The notes: generated from the sequence alone by a model not told the origin. DNA of 64,000 nt from Azomonas tarimensis (GCF_042648805.1 NZ_JBHRXZ010000018.1:86491-150490), one strand, 5' to 3'; shown: positions 9,126 through 18,385, numbered from the stretch's first letter. A program made the numbers and translations.

Positions 9126-10096
9126 CCGTCCCACCATTTGTAGCGCTGCAAGGCCTGGCGCTCCTCGTCGAGCAGCCGCTGCGCGGCCAGGCCCGCCAGG
9201 GCGAGGCCGGTGAAGGCCGGGGGAGCGGGCAGGGGCGGGCCGGACTGCAGGTTCTGTCGCCAGTTGTGCCAGCCGCCGTGATTTCGCGCGACGCCCAGGG
9301 CGTGATAGAGGCTGCCGGCCAGCCCCATCAGGGCGGTGAAGCGCAGCGCCAGGCGCGACAGACGGCGCAGGCGCGGCCTGTCGCGCCTGGCCAGCGCACT
9401 GCCGGCCAGCAGCGCCGCTGACAACGGCGGGGCGCTGACGGGAAAGAACATCGCCGGGTTCTGGAAGGCACCGCGAAAATGCAGCAGTCCGGCTTCGGCC
9501 GAGGTGCCGATCAGGCCGGCCGCGGTCATCAGCGCCAGCGACTTGCCGGCCGGCAGGCCGATGACCTTCGGCACCCGGTCATGGGTCTCGCTGCGCAGGC
9601 GCTCGGCGTAATGCCCCAGCACGCCCGACAGCACCAGTGCGGCCGGTGCGCCCAGTGGCGCGGCGTAAAACAGGTTGGTCCAGCCGAAGCCGCCAGGCCG
9701 CTTGGCCACGTTCCACAGGTGGAATGCACTGCCGGCAGCTCCGGTCAGCACGGTGCCGATGTAGATGGCATTGCGTAGCCGTCCGGCATGGGGCGCGCGA
9801 TCAGCCAGACCCTCGCTGCTGGCCAGCAGCGCCAGGCTCGAAGTGGCCAGCGGGGTGTACATCGCCCGGTTTTCGAACTCGCCCCGGTAATGCTCCAGCG
9901 CGCTGTCCAGCGCCACGGCGCCAGCCAGCACCCCGGCGCCGCGGTTGAGCCGGCGCGCGGCATGCACCAGGGTTGCATCGGCGGGCCTCGAGCCGCTGCG
10001 GCGGTACGCCTCGTGGCGATCCCAGGCGACCGCCAGTGCCCCCAGCGCACCGCTTGTGGCAAACGCCAGCCATTGCAGTCTTGCACGTGAAACCAT
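9122..10096 (-). CDS. Multi-pass membrane protein with two internal repeats
   Basis: I do not recognise this family. The 324-aa chain has a hydrophobic N terminus and several further membrane-type segments. Its two halves repeat each other: HYRGEFENRAMYTPL (about 69-83) matches HFRGAFQNPAMFFPV (about 206-220), and GSAFHLWNVAKRPGGFGW (about 122-139) matches GSLYHALGVARNHGGWHNW (about 261-279), with nearly equal spacing. Conserved His, Trp and Arg in each copy could bind a cofactor or haem, but that is inference. It overlaps the next gene by ATGA and sits where a classical gluconate dehydrogenase operon would carry its membrane or cytochrome subunit, so it may be the membrane anchor or electron acceptor for the GMC enzyme. 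Confidence 0.75.
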   Translation of the reverse strand: MVSRARLQWLAFATSGALGALAVAWDRHEAYRRSGSRPADATLVHAARRLNRGAGVLAGAVALDSALEHYRGEFENRAMYTPLATSSLALLASSEGLADRAPHAGRLRNAIYIGTVLTGAAGSAFHLWNVAKRPGGFGWTNLFYAAPLGAPAALVLSGVLGHYAERLRSETHDRVPKVIGLPAGKSLALMTAAGLIGTSAEAGLLHFRGAFQNPAMFFPVSAPPLSAALLAGSALARRDRPRLRRLSRLALRFTALMGLAGSLYHALGVARNHGGWHNWRQNLQSGPPLPAPPAFTGLALAGLAAQRLLDEERQALQRYKWWDG

Positions 10097-10108
10097 CCCT
10101 GGACCTCG

Positions 10109-11215
10109 TCAGATGATGTGGCGCTGCGCGTCGGCGTGCCTGAACTGCAGGCCGTGACCGGGCGCGTCGAGATCGGGCGTGATGTGGCCCTGCTGCAGCC
10201 GGGGCGCGCCGTCGAACAGCAGGGCTTCGATCCGCGCGTGATCGTGAAACCATTCCTGGTGCAGCAGCCGGGGTGCCGCACAGGCCACCGGCAGGTGCAG
10301 CGCCGGTGCGCAGTGGGCCGAGAGCCCGACATGAAAGCTTTCGCAGAGCGCGGCGGCCTGCATGAAGCCGGTCACCCCGCCGCAGCGAGTCAGGTCGGCC
10401 TGCAGCACATCCACCGCGCCGGCCTGCAACAGGTGGCGAAAATCGTCCAGGGTGTAGGCATATTCCCCAGCCGCGACGTCCATCGGCGTGCCGGCGGCAT
10501 CCAGGGCCGTGCGTACCCGGAGCAGCCCCTGGAGATCGTCGGAGCTGACCGGCTCCTCGAACCAGCCGATCTCCAGGTCAGCCATCTGCGTCGCCAGGGC
10601 GATGGCCTGGCGGCTGCTGTAGGCACCATTGGCATCGACGAAGAGCGTCGCCTCGCCGATGGCCTCCAGCACGTCTTCGATGCGCGCCAGCTCCCGGCTC
10701 GGCTCGCCGCCGATCTTCATTTTCACCCAGCGGCAGCCGTCCTGCTCGGCCCAGCCACCCAGTTGCTCGCGCAGTCGCCCGTCGTCGTAGGCGGTGAAGC
10801 CGCCGCTGCCGTAAACGGGCACCCGGTCGCGCAACGGGCCAAGCAGCGCTGCCAGGGACAGCCCCAGCACCCGCGCCTTGAGGTCCCAGAGTGCGGTGTC
10901 GATCGCCGAAATGGCACAGGCCGCGAGGCCGGAGCGGCCCAGGTTGCGTACCGCATGCCAGAGGCCTTCGCTGGTGCGCGAGGGGCTCATGACATCCCCT
11001 CCCTCGATCACACCCCGCAGGGTGCGGTCGATCAACGGCAGCAGGGCGGCGTCGGCATAGGTATAGCCCAAGCCGGTATGTCCTCCGGCGTCCACCTCGA
11101 CCACCACCAGGGTGGTCGCGTTCCAGGCCAGGGTGCCATCGGCCTCGGGCTGGTCGGTGGGTATCCGGTAGGCCGAAGCGCGAACGGCGGTGACAGGGAT
11201 ATCGAGCCTGGCCAT
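10109..11215 (-). CDS. Enolase-superfamily (mandelate racemase/muconate lactonizing) enzyme
   Basis: A 368-aa protein with the capping domain and barrel of the mandelate-racemase group. Visible catalytic and metal residues: the KxK motif (WVKMKIG), then DANGAY, WFEEPV and AGEYAY supplying the Asp/Glu/Glu metal ligands, DLTRCGGV, and a late His in SAHCAPALH. Such proteins abstract a proton next to a carboxylate and are often sugar-acid dehydratases or epimerases. Context with a GMC oxidase and a TPP enzyme favours sugar or sugar-acid catabolism; the exact substrate cannot be read. The start overlaps the stop of the TPP gene by one base (TAATG). Confidence 0.88.
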   Translation of the reverse strand: MARLDIPVTAVRASAYRIPTDQPEADGTLAWNATTLVVVEVDAGGHTGLGYTYADAALLPLIDRTLRGVIEGGDVMSPSRTSEGLWHAVRNLGRSGLAACAISAIDTALWDLKARVLGLSLAALLGPLRDRVPVYGSGGFTAYDDGRLREQLGGWAEQDGCRWVKMKIGGEPSRELARIEDVLEAIGEATLFVDANGAYSSRQAIALATQMADLEIGWFEEPVSSDDLQGLLRVRTALDAAGTPMDVAAGEYAYTLDDFRHLLQAGAVDVLQADLTRCGGVTGFMQAAALCESFHVGLSAHCAPALHLPVACAAPRLLHQEWFHDHARIEALLFDGAPRLQQGHITPDLDAPGHGLQFRHADAQRHII

Positions 11216-13011
11216 TACTTGTCCTTGTCTCTACCCGGCACCACGCTGCCCAGCACTTGTTTTGCGGTCTGCTTGATGATGCCAGCCTGGTCGGGATCGC
11301 CATGGAGCAAGGTGGTGGCGAACTTCTTGGCCTGGGCGAACTTGACGTGTGGCGGTAGCGGCGGCACGTTCGGGTCGGTCTTGAATTCGATCAGTACTGG
11401 CCGATCGGCGGCCAGGGCTTCTTTCCAGGCATCCGCGACGGCATCCTCGCGGTCGACATAGATCCCCTTCAGCCCGATGGACTCGGCGAAGCGGTGATAG
11501 GGCACGTTGGGGATGTTCTGCGAGGCTTCGAACTTGGGATCGCCGGCCATTACCCGCTGCTCCCAGGTCACCTGGTTGAGGTCTTCGTTGTTGAACACGC
11601 AGCAGATCCAGGTGGGGTTCTGCCATTCCTTCCAGTACTTGGCGACGGTGATCAGCTCGGCCATGTTGTTCATCTGCATGGCGCCGTCACCGACCAGCGC
11701 CACCACCGGACGCTCCGGGTAGGCGAACTTGGCGGCGATGGCGTAGGGCACCCCGGCGCCCATGGAAGCCAGGCCGCCCGACAGCGAGCACATCATGCCG
11801 CGGCGGATCTTGATATCGCGGGCGAACCAGTTGGCGCAGGATCCCGAATCGCTGGTGATAATCGACAGGTCAGGCAGCAGCGGTGACAGCTCGTAGGCGA
11901 CCCGCTGCGGATTGACCGGATCGGATTTGGCCATGGCGCGCTCGGTCAGGGTTTTCTCCCAGTCTTCGCGGGATTTCTCGATCTTCTTGCGCCAGCTGCG
12001 ATCGGTCTTTTCTTCCAGCAGCGGCAGCAGGGCGCGCAGGGTTTCCGCCGAGTCGCCTTCCAGAGGGACTTCCATGGGGTAGCGCAGGCTGAGCATGTCG
12101 GGCTTTATATCGATCTGCACGCCGCGCGCCTGGCCTTCTTCGGGCAGGAATTCGGAGTAGGGGAAGCCCGAACCGATCATCAGGAGGGTGTCGCACTTTG
12201 TCATCAGTTCGTAACTCGGCTCGGTGCCCAGCAGCCCGATGGTCCCGGTGACCCAGGGCAGGTCATCGGGCAGTGCGGCCTTGCCCAGCAGCGCCTTGGC
12301 CGCTCCGGCGCCGAGCTTTTCGGCCACCGATATGACCTCGTCGGTGGCCTGCAGCGCACCGGCACCCACCAGAATCGCCACTTTCTTGCCGGCGTTGAGC
12401 ACGTCGGCGGCTCGCTGGAGATCTTTCTCATAGGGCACCACCTTCGGTCGGCTGTAGCCGATGCCTGAATGCAGGGTACCGTGGGCATGCGGTGGCTCGC
12501 TGTACTCTTCTTCCTGCAGATCGTTGGGCAGGATGATCGCGGTCACCCGCCTCTCGCCGACCGCGGTACGGATTCCCCGGTCGACCAGATGACGCACTTG
12601 CGGCGGTGTGCTGGCCTGCTCGACGAGGGCGCCGGCCACATCCTTGAACAAGGAGTGCAGATCGACTTCCTGCTGGTAGTGACCGCCCAGCCCGGCACGC
12701 GCCTGCTGGCCGGCAATGGCGAGCACCGGCATGTGGTCGAGCCGGGCATCGTAAAGCCCGGTGATCAGGTGTGTGGCCCCGGGGCCGGAGGTGGCCAGAC
12801 AGACACCCAGGCCGCCGCTGAACTTGGCATCGGCCGAGGCCATGAACGCTGCCATTTCTTCGTGGCGTGCCTGAATGAAGCGGATCTTTTCGCCCGAACG
12901 CTGCAGCGCGCCAAGAATGCCGTTGATCCCGTCGCCCGGGTAGCCGTAGATGCGGCGAACCCCCCACTGGTACAAACGATCGATGAAGTAGTCACTGACG
13001 GTCATGGCCAT
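11215..13011 (-). CDS. Thiamine-pyrophosphate-dependent enzyme (pyruvate oxidase/POX-like)
   Basis: A 598-aa three-domain TPP enzyme. The N-terminal PYR domain has the catalytic Glu in ARHEEMAAFMA and the loop SGPGATHLITGLYDA. The central domain binds a nucleotide-type ligand (VAILVGAGA). The C-terminal PP domain has the thiamine motif GDGAMQMN ending in FNNEDLN. It is closest in layout to pyruvate oxidase or ubiquinone-dependent pyruvate dehydrogenase (PoxB-like); acetolactate-synthase-like or other decarboxylase activity is possible. First gene of the five-gene operon. ATG 13011 is used, though ATG 13005 (MTVSDYF) is equally plausible. Confidence 0.88.
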   Translation of the reverse strand: MAMTVSDYFIDRLYQWGVRRIYGYPGDGINGILGALQRSGEKIRFIQARHEEMAAFMASADAKFSGGLGVCLATSGPGATHLITGLYDARLDHMPVLAIAGQQARAGLGGHYQQEVDLHSLFKDVAGALVEQASTPPQVRHLVDRGIRTAVGERRVTAIILPNDLQEEEYSEPPHAHGTLHSGIGYSRPKVVPYEKDLQRAADVLNAGKKVAILVGAGALQATDEVISVAEKLGAGAAKALLGKAALPDDLPWVTGTIGLLGTEPSYELMTKCDTLLMIGSGFPYSEFLPEEGQARGVQIDIKPDMLSLRYPMEVPLEGDSAETLRALLPLLEEKTDRSWRKKIEKSREDWEKTLTERAMAKSDPVNPQRVAYELSPLLPDLSIITSDSGSCANWFARDIKIRRGMMCSLSGGLASMGAGVPYAIAAKFAYPERPVVALVGDGAMQMNNMAELITVAKYWKEWQNPTWICCVFNNEDLNQVTWEQRVMAGDPKFEASQNIPNVPYHRFAESIGLKGIYVDREDAVADAWKEALAADRPVLIEFKTDPNVPPLPPHVKFAQAKKFATTLLHGDPDQAGIIKQTAKQVLGSVVPGRDKDK

Positions 13012-13338
13012 GGGCAGAATCCTCGCTTGCGTGATCCGCGACGGGGACAGCCTCGTTTTGCCTGGCTGCCGTCGGGGTCGCTGGGTGAAGGCTTGTTCTC
13101 GTCTTGACGGCTCTTCGGCCTAGAGGTTCGGGCTTTTTTCGCCCCGAGGTGCCAGAGAGGTCGGACCAGCTGCCCGGTGCGATGGCGCGCGGTGCCGTGT
13201 ACCCGCTGCGCAAGGGTCGGCCAGCCTGGCGGGCGCCCCCTTGTCTGTCATTTGCTGAAAACAAATGATGGCGAGGCACTCGAATGGCGCCCGGCGTGGA
13301 AGGTCTCTCTGAGCATCGTTTGCGAGGAGGATGTCTTC
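13012..13338. other. Divergent intergenic region (327 bp)
   Basis: Separates the TPP operon (leftward) from the amidohydrolase gene (rightward) and must hold both promoters. I see an imperfect GC hairpin around a T6 run near 13126-13150 but no clear promoter hexamers or operator. No credible ORF. Confidence 0.5.
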
Positions 13339-14670
13339 ATGACCGCACCCTGGCGGATCGGCCTGCTGACCCTGGCGCTGGGTATCTCCCAGGCCTTTGG
13401 TGACACACTGGTGGTGGAAAGTCGCAAGCTCTTCGACGGCAGTCGGGTCATCGAGCAGGCGCGACTGGTCATCGAGGATGGCCGCGTGGTCGCGGTGGGA
13501 CCGCGCGGTGAGGTGAGCCTTCCGGACGGCGCCAGGGTCGAGGATCTGGGTGAGCAGGTGGTGATCCCGGGAATGATTGCCGCCCACAGTCACGTTGGCA
13601 TGGTTTCCGGCCTGGAGCACGGTGGCGGCCACTACACCCGTGAGAACGTGCTGCGCGACCTGCGTCAGTATCGTGATCACGGGTATACCCTGGTCAATGC
13701 GCTGGGCCTCAACGCGCCACTGTTCCATGAGCTGCGCCAGGCCTATCGGGGGGCCGGGCACCAGGGTGCCGACCTTTACGGTGCGGGACCGGGTATCGGC
13801 GCCCGAGGCGGGGTGCCGCCCATCGCGGCGATGAACCTGCGCGACGAGCAGGCGGTCCGGCCCACCACGGCCGAGGAAGGTCGCCAGGCGGTGCGGAACA
13901 TGGCGGAGCAGGGCGTCGATCTGATCAAGATCTGGCTGCAAGCCGGAGGCGAGGACGACGTCAAGCTACCACCCGAGGTCTACCAGGCGGCCATCGAGCA
14001 AGCCCATGCGCTCGGCCTGCGGGTCGCCGCGCATATCCATGACCTCGAGGACGCCCGGGCCATGGTGGATGCCGGGGTGGATATCATTGCCCACGGAGTG
14101 CGCGACCAGCCGGTGGACAAGGCATTCATCCAGGCGATGCGCGACAGTGACACTTGGTACATCCCGACGGTGAATATCGACGAAGCCGAGTATGTGTATG
14201 CCGAGCACCCCGAATGGCTGGAGGATCCGTTCTTCAGTCGTGCCTTCAGCCAGCCCCTGCGCGAAGCCATCGCCAGCCAGGCCTGGCGTGACGAAGCCCT
14301 GCAGGGGGGCGACGAGTCGCGTCGGAGCGTGGCGATGAACATCGAAAACCTGCGACAGCTGCACAGGGGTGGGGTGAGCATCGGCTTCGGCACCGATTCG
14401 GGCGCCACCGCGTTGCGCGTGCCGGGTATCGCTGAATACCTGGAAATGCGCCACATGGCCAGCGCAGGCATGACCGCTCGACAGGTACTGGCCGCCGCCA
14501 CCCGACGCAGCGCCGACATGCTCGGCCTGGAAGACCGCGGCTCGCTGCAGGCCGGGAGCGTGGCCGACTTCGTGGTCCTGTCCGGCGACCCGCTCGAGGA
14601 TATCGACGCCATTCGCTCGGTGGAGCAGGTGTGGCGCTATGGGCAGCGCGAATACCAGGCGGCGCCCTAG
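13339..14670 (+). CDS. Secreted amidohydrolase family protein
   Basis: A 443-aa metal-dependent hydrolase of the amidohydrolase superfamily (imidazolonepropionase/Xaa-Pro-dipeptidase-like branch). A Sec signal peptide covers about residues 1-21 (hydrophobic core LLTLALGISQAFG). Metal motifs: VVIPGMIAAHSHVGM (HxH), a probable carboxylated Lys in LIKIWLQAGG, then AAHIHD, AHGV and the late Asp in GFGTDSGA. ATG 13339 follows GGAGG directly; the longer frame to 13177 is not needed. Predicted periplasmic. The substrate cannot be read. Its stop overlaps the convergent CHAD gene by four bases. Confidence 0.86.
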   Translation: MTAPWRIGLLTLALGISQAFGDTLVVESRKLFDGSRVIEQARLVIEDGRVVAVGPRGEVSLPDGARVEDLGEQVVIPGMIAAHSHVGMVSGLEHGGGHYTRENVLRDLRQYRDHGYTLVNALGLNAPLFHELRQAYRGAGHQGADLYGAGPGIGARGGVPPIAAMNLRDEQAVRPTTAEEGRQAVRNMAEQGVDLIKIWLQAGGEDDVKLPPEVYQAAIEQAHALGLRVAAHIHDLEDARAMVDAGVDIIAHGVRDQPVDKAFIQAMRDSDTWYIPTVNIDEAEYVYAEHPEWLEDPFFSRAFSQPLREAIASQAWRDEALQGGDESRRSVAMNIENLRQLHRGGVSIGFGTDSGATALRVPGIAEYLEMRHMASAGMTARQVLAAATRRSADMLGLEDRGSLQAGSVADFVVLSGDPLEDIDAIRSVEQVWRYGQREYQAAP

Positions 14671-15557
14671 CGCTCCTTGCGCGCGACGCGCCAGTAGTTG
14701 CCCCACAGGCTGACCAGCGCATCGGGTTTCTCCGCGTACAACAGATGGCCCTCGCGCCAGGCCCGCGATTGCAGCTCGGCGCGGCGCTGGGCAACCACGG
14801 CGGCCAGCTCGTCGAAGGTCACCTGAGCGCCAAACAGTTCCGCCTGCTCTTTCATCAATAACTGCAGCATCGCCAGGTCGTGGTCGTCGCCCAGGCAGTC
14901 GGCGAGGGTTTCCAGGCTTTTCTGGCGTGCCTTGAACAGCCTGGGCCAGGCCTCTCGCAACAGGCGGGTCTGATACCAGTGATCCTTGACCCGCTTGCGC
15001 CAGTCATGCAGCAACTCGTCGCTGGGGTTCTGCTGGGCCGCCTTCATCGCCCGCCGGCCGTCCTGGTAGGTGCGCAGCAGGCCGGCGCGGAACAGGGAAA
15101 AGCCCTCGCTGCGCAGCGGCCAGTCGCCGACCGCGTCGGCCGCGCCGCGCAATCCTTCGATCAGAGCCTGGTGATCGCGAGGCTCGGCGGGTTCGGCTTC
15201 GACCCGGGCCAGCAGGCGCCCCTCGATGCGCTTGAACGGCAGGCTGGCGAAGCGCGCCGGCTCCCGTTCGGCCAGCGCTTCCCAGCACTCGACGATGGCT
15301 GTGGCGTCGCGCAGCGTCGACAGCTCGCGGGCGGTGTCGCGGAACCGGCCATTGCAGGCGGCAAAGGCCCGCTTGCCCAGCGGCTTGCGTACCAGCCGCA
15401 GCAGGGCGCGGACTTCCTTGAGCCGCTTGCGCGCGTCATGCACGCCCTTGGGGGTTCCCTTGCCGATGGCCTCGATGGCACGCTCCAGGCGATCCTGGGC
15501 GACCCGACGGACTTCCTCACTCGCTGGCTGCTGCGCACTGATTCGAAATGACGTCAT
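14667..15557 (-). CDS. CHAD domain protein
   Basis: A 296-aa all-helical, Arg/Lys/His-rich protein with two copies of the CHAD repeat. Conserved histidine-basic motifs appear as GVHDARKRLKEVRALL in the first half and LLHDWRKRVKDHWYQTRLL in the second. A further conserved stretch, DCLGDDHDL, follows. CHAD domains bind polyphosphate through their basic surface and often localise to polyphosphate granules. No CYTH domain is fused. Monocistronic, with a 160-bp divergent gap to the pseudouridine synthase. Confidence 0.9.
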   Translation of the reverse strand: MTSFRISAQQPASEEVRRVAQDRLERAIEAIGKGTPKGVHDARKRLKEVRALLRLVRKPLGKRAFAACNGRFRDTARELSTLRDATAIVECWEALAEREPARFASLPFKRIEGRLLARVEAEPAEPRDHQALIEGLRGAADAVGDWPLRSEGFSLFRAGLLRTYQDGRRAMKAAQQNPSDELLHDWRKRVKDHWYQTRLLREAWPRLFKARQKSLETLADCLGDDHDLAMLQLLMKEQAELFGAQVTFDELAAVVAQRRAELQSRAWREGHLLYAEKPDALVSLWGNYWRVARKER

Positions 15558-15719
15558 GCTCCGCTCCTTTCATACGTCCGTGGACGAGAGCCTATAGAGG
15601 CGACGGGCGGCCGCACAGTTGCGCTGGAAAACTTCATCAAATCGTCACAATTCTCTGTTGCCCGGTGCCTTGCCGGGCTCGGGTAGAATCCCTCTGTCCT
15701 GTCCTCCGGCGCGATTGCG

Positions 15720-16604
15720 ATGAAACCCAGCTCCTCCCGGCCCAGTATCGTTCACCTGCCCCAGGGCGACTGGCCCAGCGTGCTCGACTGCCTGTGCGCG
15801 CGCTTTCCGGCGATCAATCGCGCCACCTGGCTCGACCGCATGGCTCGGGGGAGGGTACTGGACGCCGCAGGCCTGCCGATCGGGCCCGAGCGACCCCATC
15901 AGGCGGGACTGCGGGTGCAGTATTTTCGCGAGGTGCCGGCGGAGCGGTCGATCCCCTTCGAGGCTCGGGTGCTGTATCGGGACGAGCACTTGGTCGTCGC
16001 CGACAAGCCGCACTTCCTGCCGGTTCAGCCGAGCGGCGAATACGTCAAGAGCACGCTGCTCAACCGTCTCTGCGCCGAACTGGGCAACCCGGACCTGGCG
16101 CCCCTGCACCGTATCGATCGGCTCACCGCCGGGCTGGTGCTGCTTTCCGCCAACCCGGCCAGCCGCGGGGCGTACCAGGCGCTGTTTCGCCAACGCAGGA
16201 TCGACAAGTTCTACGAGGCGATCTGCCCGGCTCTGCCCGATCTCGAGTTTCCCCTGTGGCGTCGCTCCCGGTTGCAGGACGGCGAGTTGTTCTTCCTGAT
16301 GACGGAGACCGAGGGCCCGATCAATAGCGAGACGCGGGTCGAGGTGATCGAGCGCCGTGGTGACTGGTGGCGCTACGGGCTGTATCCGGTGACCGGGCGC
16401 AAGCATCAGCTGCGCGTGCACATGGCGGCGCTGGGTGCCGGCATCTGCAATGACCCGCTGTATCCAACCCTGCTGGAGCGGGACGAGCGCGAGCGGGAGG
16501 ACTATTCCCGTCCGCTCAAACTGCTGGCGAAGCGCTTGTGCTTCGACGATCCGCTGACCGGCCAGCCGCGCCGCTTCGACAGCGAGCTGGAGCTCTGCTG
16601 GTGA
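15720..16604 (+). CDS. RluA-family pseudouridine synthase
   Basis: A 294-aa RNA pseudouridine synthase. The catalytic Asp is D133 in HRIDRLTAGL, preceded by the family motif VVADKPHFLPVQPSG and followed by GRKHQLRVHM. It has the RluA-type core without a clear S4 domain. The specific rRNA or tRNA target cannot be told. It is translationally coupled to the DUF192 gene: its TGA overlaps the next GTG. A TAGAAT sequence at 15684-15689 may be the -10 of its promoter, with no good -35. Confidence 0.92.
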   Translation: MKPSSSRPSIVHLPQGDWPSVLDCLCARFPAINRATWLDRMARGRVLDAAGLPIGPERPHQAGLRVQYFREVPAERSIPFEARVLYRDEHLVVADKPHFLPVQPSGEYVKSTLLNRLCAELGNPDLAPLHRIDRLTAGLVLLSANPASRGAYQALFRQRRIDKFYEAICPALPDLEFPLWRRSRLQDGELFFLMTETEGPINSETRVEVIERRGDWWRYGLYPVTGRKHQLRVHMAALGAGICNDPLYPTLLERDEREREDYSRPLKLLAKRLCFDDPLTGQPRRFDSELELCW

Positions 16605-17023
16605 GGGCCTGGGCGTCGGCGGTTGCCCTGTGCGCGTGGCTGCTGCCTGGCGCGGCCTGTGCCGAGGTCAGCCTGGTCTTTGCCGGGCAGGCGTTGCAGG
16701 TCGAGGTGGCTGCCACCGCCACCGAGCGCCAGCGCGGGTTGATGGAGCGAGACGAGCTGGGCGAGTCGCGTGGCATGCTGTTCATCTTTCCGGAAACCGC
16801 CCGCCAGTGTTTGTGGATGAAGAACACTTGGCTGCCGCTGTCAGCTGCTTTTCTCGATGAGGCCAGGCGGGTGATCAATATTGTCGACCTGCATCCCGGT
16901 GATCTGCAGCTGAAATGCTCGCGTCGGCCGGCGCGCTACGCGGTGGAAGCCAACCAGGGCTGGTTCAAGGCGCAGGGCGTTCGGCCGGGTGATCGAGTCG
17001 AGGGCCTGCCGGGGCAGCCCTAG
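16601..17023 (+). CDS. Exported DUF192 family protein
   Basis: A small exported protein of about 140 aa. From GTG 16601 it begins with a Sec signal (hydrophobic run AVALCAWLLPGAACA). The DUF192 domain follows, recognised by RQRGLMERDEL, a GMLFIFPE motif, CLWMKNTWLPLSAAFLD and the C-terminal VEANQGWF. I chose GTG because it gives a clean signal peptide and a GTGA overlap with the pseudouridine synthase stop; the longer reading frame inside that gene would bury the signal. The family's biochemical role is unknown. Confidence 0.85.
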   Translation: MRAWASAVALCAWLLPGAACAEVSLVFAGQALQVEVAATATERQRGLMERDELGESRGMLFIFPETARQCLWMKNTWLPLSAAFLDEARRVINIVDLHPGDLQLKCSRRPARYAVEANQGWFKAQGVRPGDRVEGLPGQP

Positions 17024-17110
17024 CCGCCTGGCGGGGCCGGCCGCTGCGGTTGAGCAGGATGCGCGAGGTCCGGGTCGAAGGATGACCACCCGTCTATCCG
17101 AGGATCCCAC

Positions 17111-17821
17111 ATGAAAATCCTGATGGTGCTCACGTCCCACGCCCAGCTGGGCGATACCGGAAAGCCGACCGGGTTCTGGCTCGAGGAGTTCGCCGCGCCC
17201 TTTTACCTGCTCAAGGACGAGGGCGCCGAGATCGTGCTGGCGTCACCGCGGGGAGGGCAGCCGCCGCTGGATCCGAAAAGCGCGGAAGAGCAGGCGCAAA
17301 CCGCGATGACCCGCCGCTTCGAGGCCGACAGCGAGGCCCGGGCCCGGCTTGCCAGCACCTTCCGGCTCGATGAGGTGTCGGCGGTCGATTTCGATGCCCT
17401 GTTCTTTCCCGGTGGCCACGGTCCGCTGTGGGACCTGACGGAAAACCCGGTGGCCATCTCGCTGATCGAGGGGTTCATCGACGCGGGCAAGCCTGTCGCC
17501 GCGGTTTGCCATGCGCCTGCGGTGTTGCTCAATGCTCGCGGTCCGGACGGGGAGTATCTGGTCAAGGGCAAGCTGGTCACGGGCTTTGCCAACTCTGAGG
17601 AAGCGGGCGTCGAGCTCACCGATGTGGTGCCCTTCCTGCTGGAGGACGAGTTGCGCGCGCGCGGTGGGCAGTACAGCAAAGGCGACGACTGGGGGCCCTA
17701 CGTCAGGGTGGACGGACTCTTGATCACCGGCCAGAATCCGGCGTCTTCGGAGCCCGCGGCCGAAGCGCTGATCCGCCTTCTGGAAATCCGGGGCGTGGCA
17801 GGCGGTGCCTCTTCAGGCTAA
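17111..17821 (+). CDS. DJ-1/PfpI (Hsp31-like) glutamine amidotransferase-fold protein
   Basis: A 236-aa protein of the DJ-1/PfpI superfamily, closest in layout to the Hsp31/glyoxalase III-like group. The nucleophile elbow is AAVCHAPAVLL with the catalytic Cys followed by His; the acidic partner is likely in FPGGHGPLWDL. The N terminus KILMVLTSHAQLGDTGKPTGFW is typical. Likely cytosolic, acting on glyoxals or as a chaperone/deglycase; the precise activity is inferred only. An AGGATCCCAC leader precedes the ATG. Confidence 0.88.
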   Translation: MKILMVLTSHAQLGDTGKPTGFWLEEFAAPFYLLKDEGAEIVLASPRGGQPPLDPKSAEEQAQTAMTRRFEADSEARARLASTFRLDEVSAVDFDALFFPGGHGPLWDLTENPVAISLIEGFIDAGKPVAAVCHAPAVLLNARGPDGEYLVKGKLVTGFANSEEAGVELTDVVPFLLEDELRARGGQYSKGDDWGPYVRVDGLLITGQNPASSEPAAEALIRLLEIRGVAGGASSG

Positions 17822-17957
17822 AGCACCGCGGCAAGCGAACCGCGTCTGGCACTACGGCAGGATGCTGACTTATGCGCGGGTCGATGACGGGCAGCCGGGC
17901 TGACATCCCCGGTAACAGGCTGGAGGTGCCCGGATTGCCCAGACACCCCCGTGTTGC

Positions 17958-18269
17958 CTAGTTCTGCTCCATCACCCATTCGGCGAGGACGCGGGCCTCG
18001 TCTTCGGTGACCTGGTTTGGCGGCATAGGGATCTGGCCCCAGACCCCCTGGCTGCCGTTCCTGATCTTGCCGGCCAGCATCTCGACGGCGTTCTCGTCGT
18101 CGGCGTATTTCTCGGCGATGGCCTGGTAGGACGGGCCTACCAGCTGAGTGTCGGTCTTGTGGCAGGCCAGGCAGGCCTTGCTGTTGAGCAGGGTCTCGGC
18201 GTCTTGCGCAAAGGCCGGCTGGGCCAGCGCACCCGCCAGGGCGAACAGGGAAACCACTACTTTGTTCAT
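17958..18269 (-). CDS. nirM: Cytochrome c551-type periplasmic c-type cytochrome
   Basis: A 103-aa class I cytochrome c. A Sec signal (about residues 1-21, cleaved after AFA) precedes a mature domain of about 82 residues. The haem motif is CLACH and the axial Met lies in IPMPPN. The stretches NGSQGVWG and VTEDEARVLAEWV are those of Pseudomonas cytochrome c551, the soluble electron donor to nitrite reductase. No denitrification genes are adjacent, so it may serve another oxidase or reductase. The symbol is by family resemblance only. Confidence 0.85.
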   Translation of the reverse strand: MNKVVVSLFALAGALAQPAFAQDAETLLNSKACLACHKTDTQLVGPSYQAIAEKYADDENAVEMLAGKIRNGSQGVWGQIPMPPNQVTEDEARVLAEWVMEQN

Positions 18270-18385
18270 GCTTGCTTTTCCTCAGGCTATGGCGAGCGTC
18301 TGCGCGCTCGGGTGCCCGGCTGTCGGGCAGGTATATGTTGAGTCCAATAAGCGCAGCGCGCAATCAGCGCCGCAGCCAGGCTATC

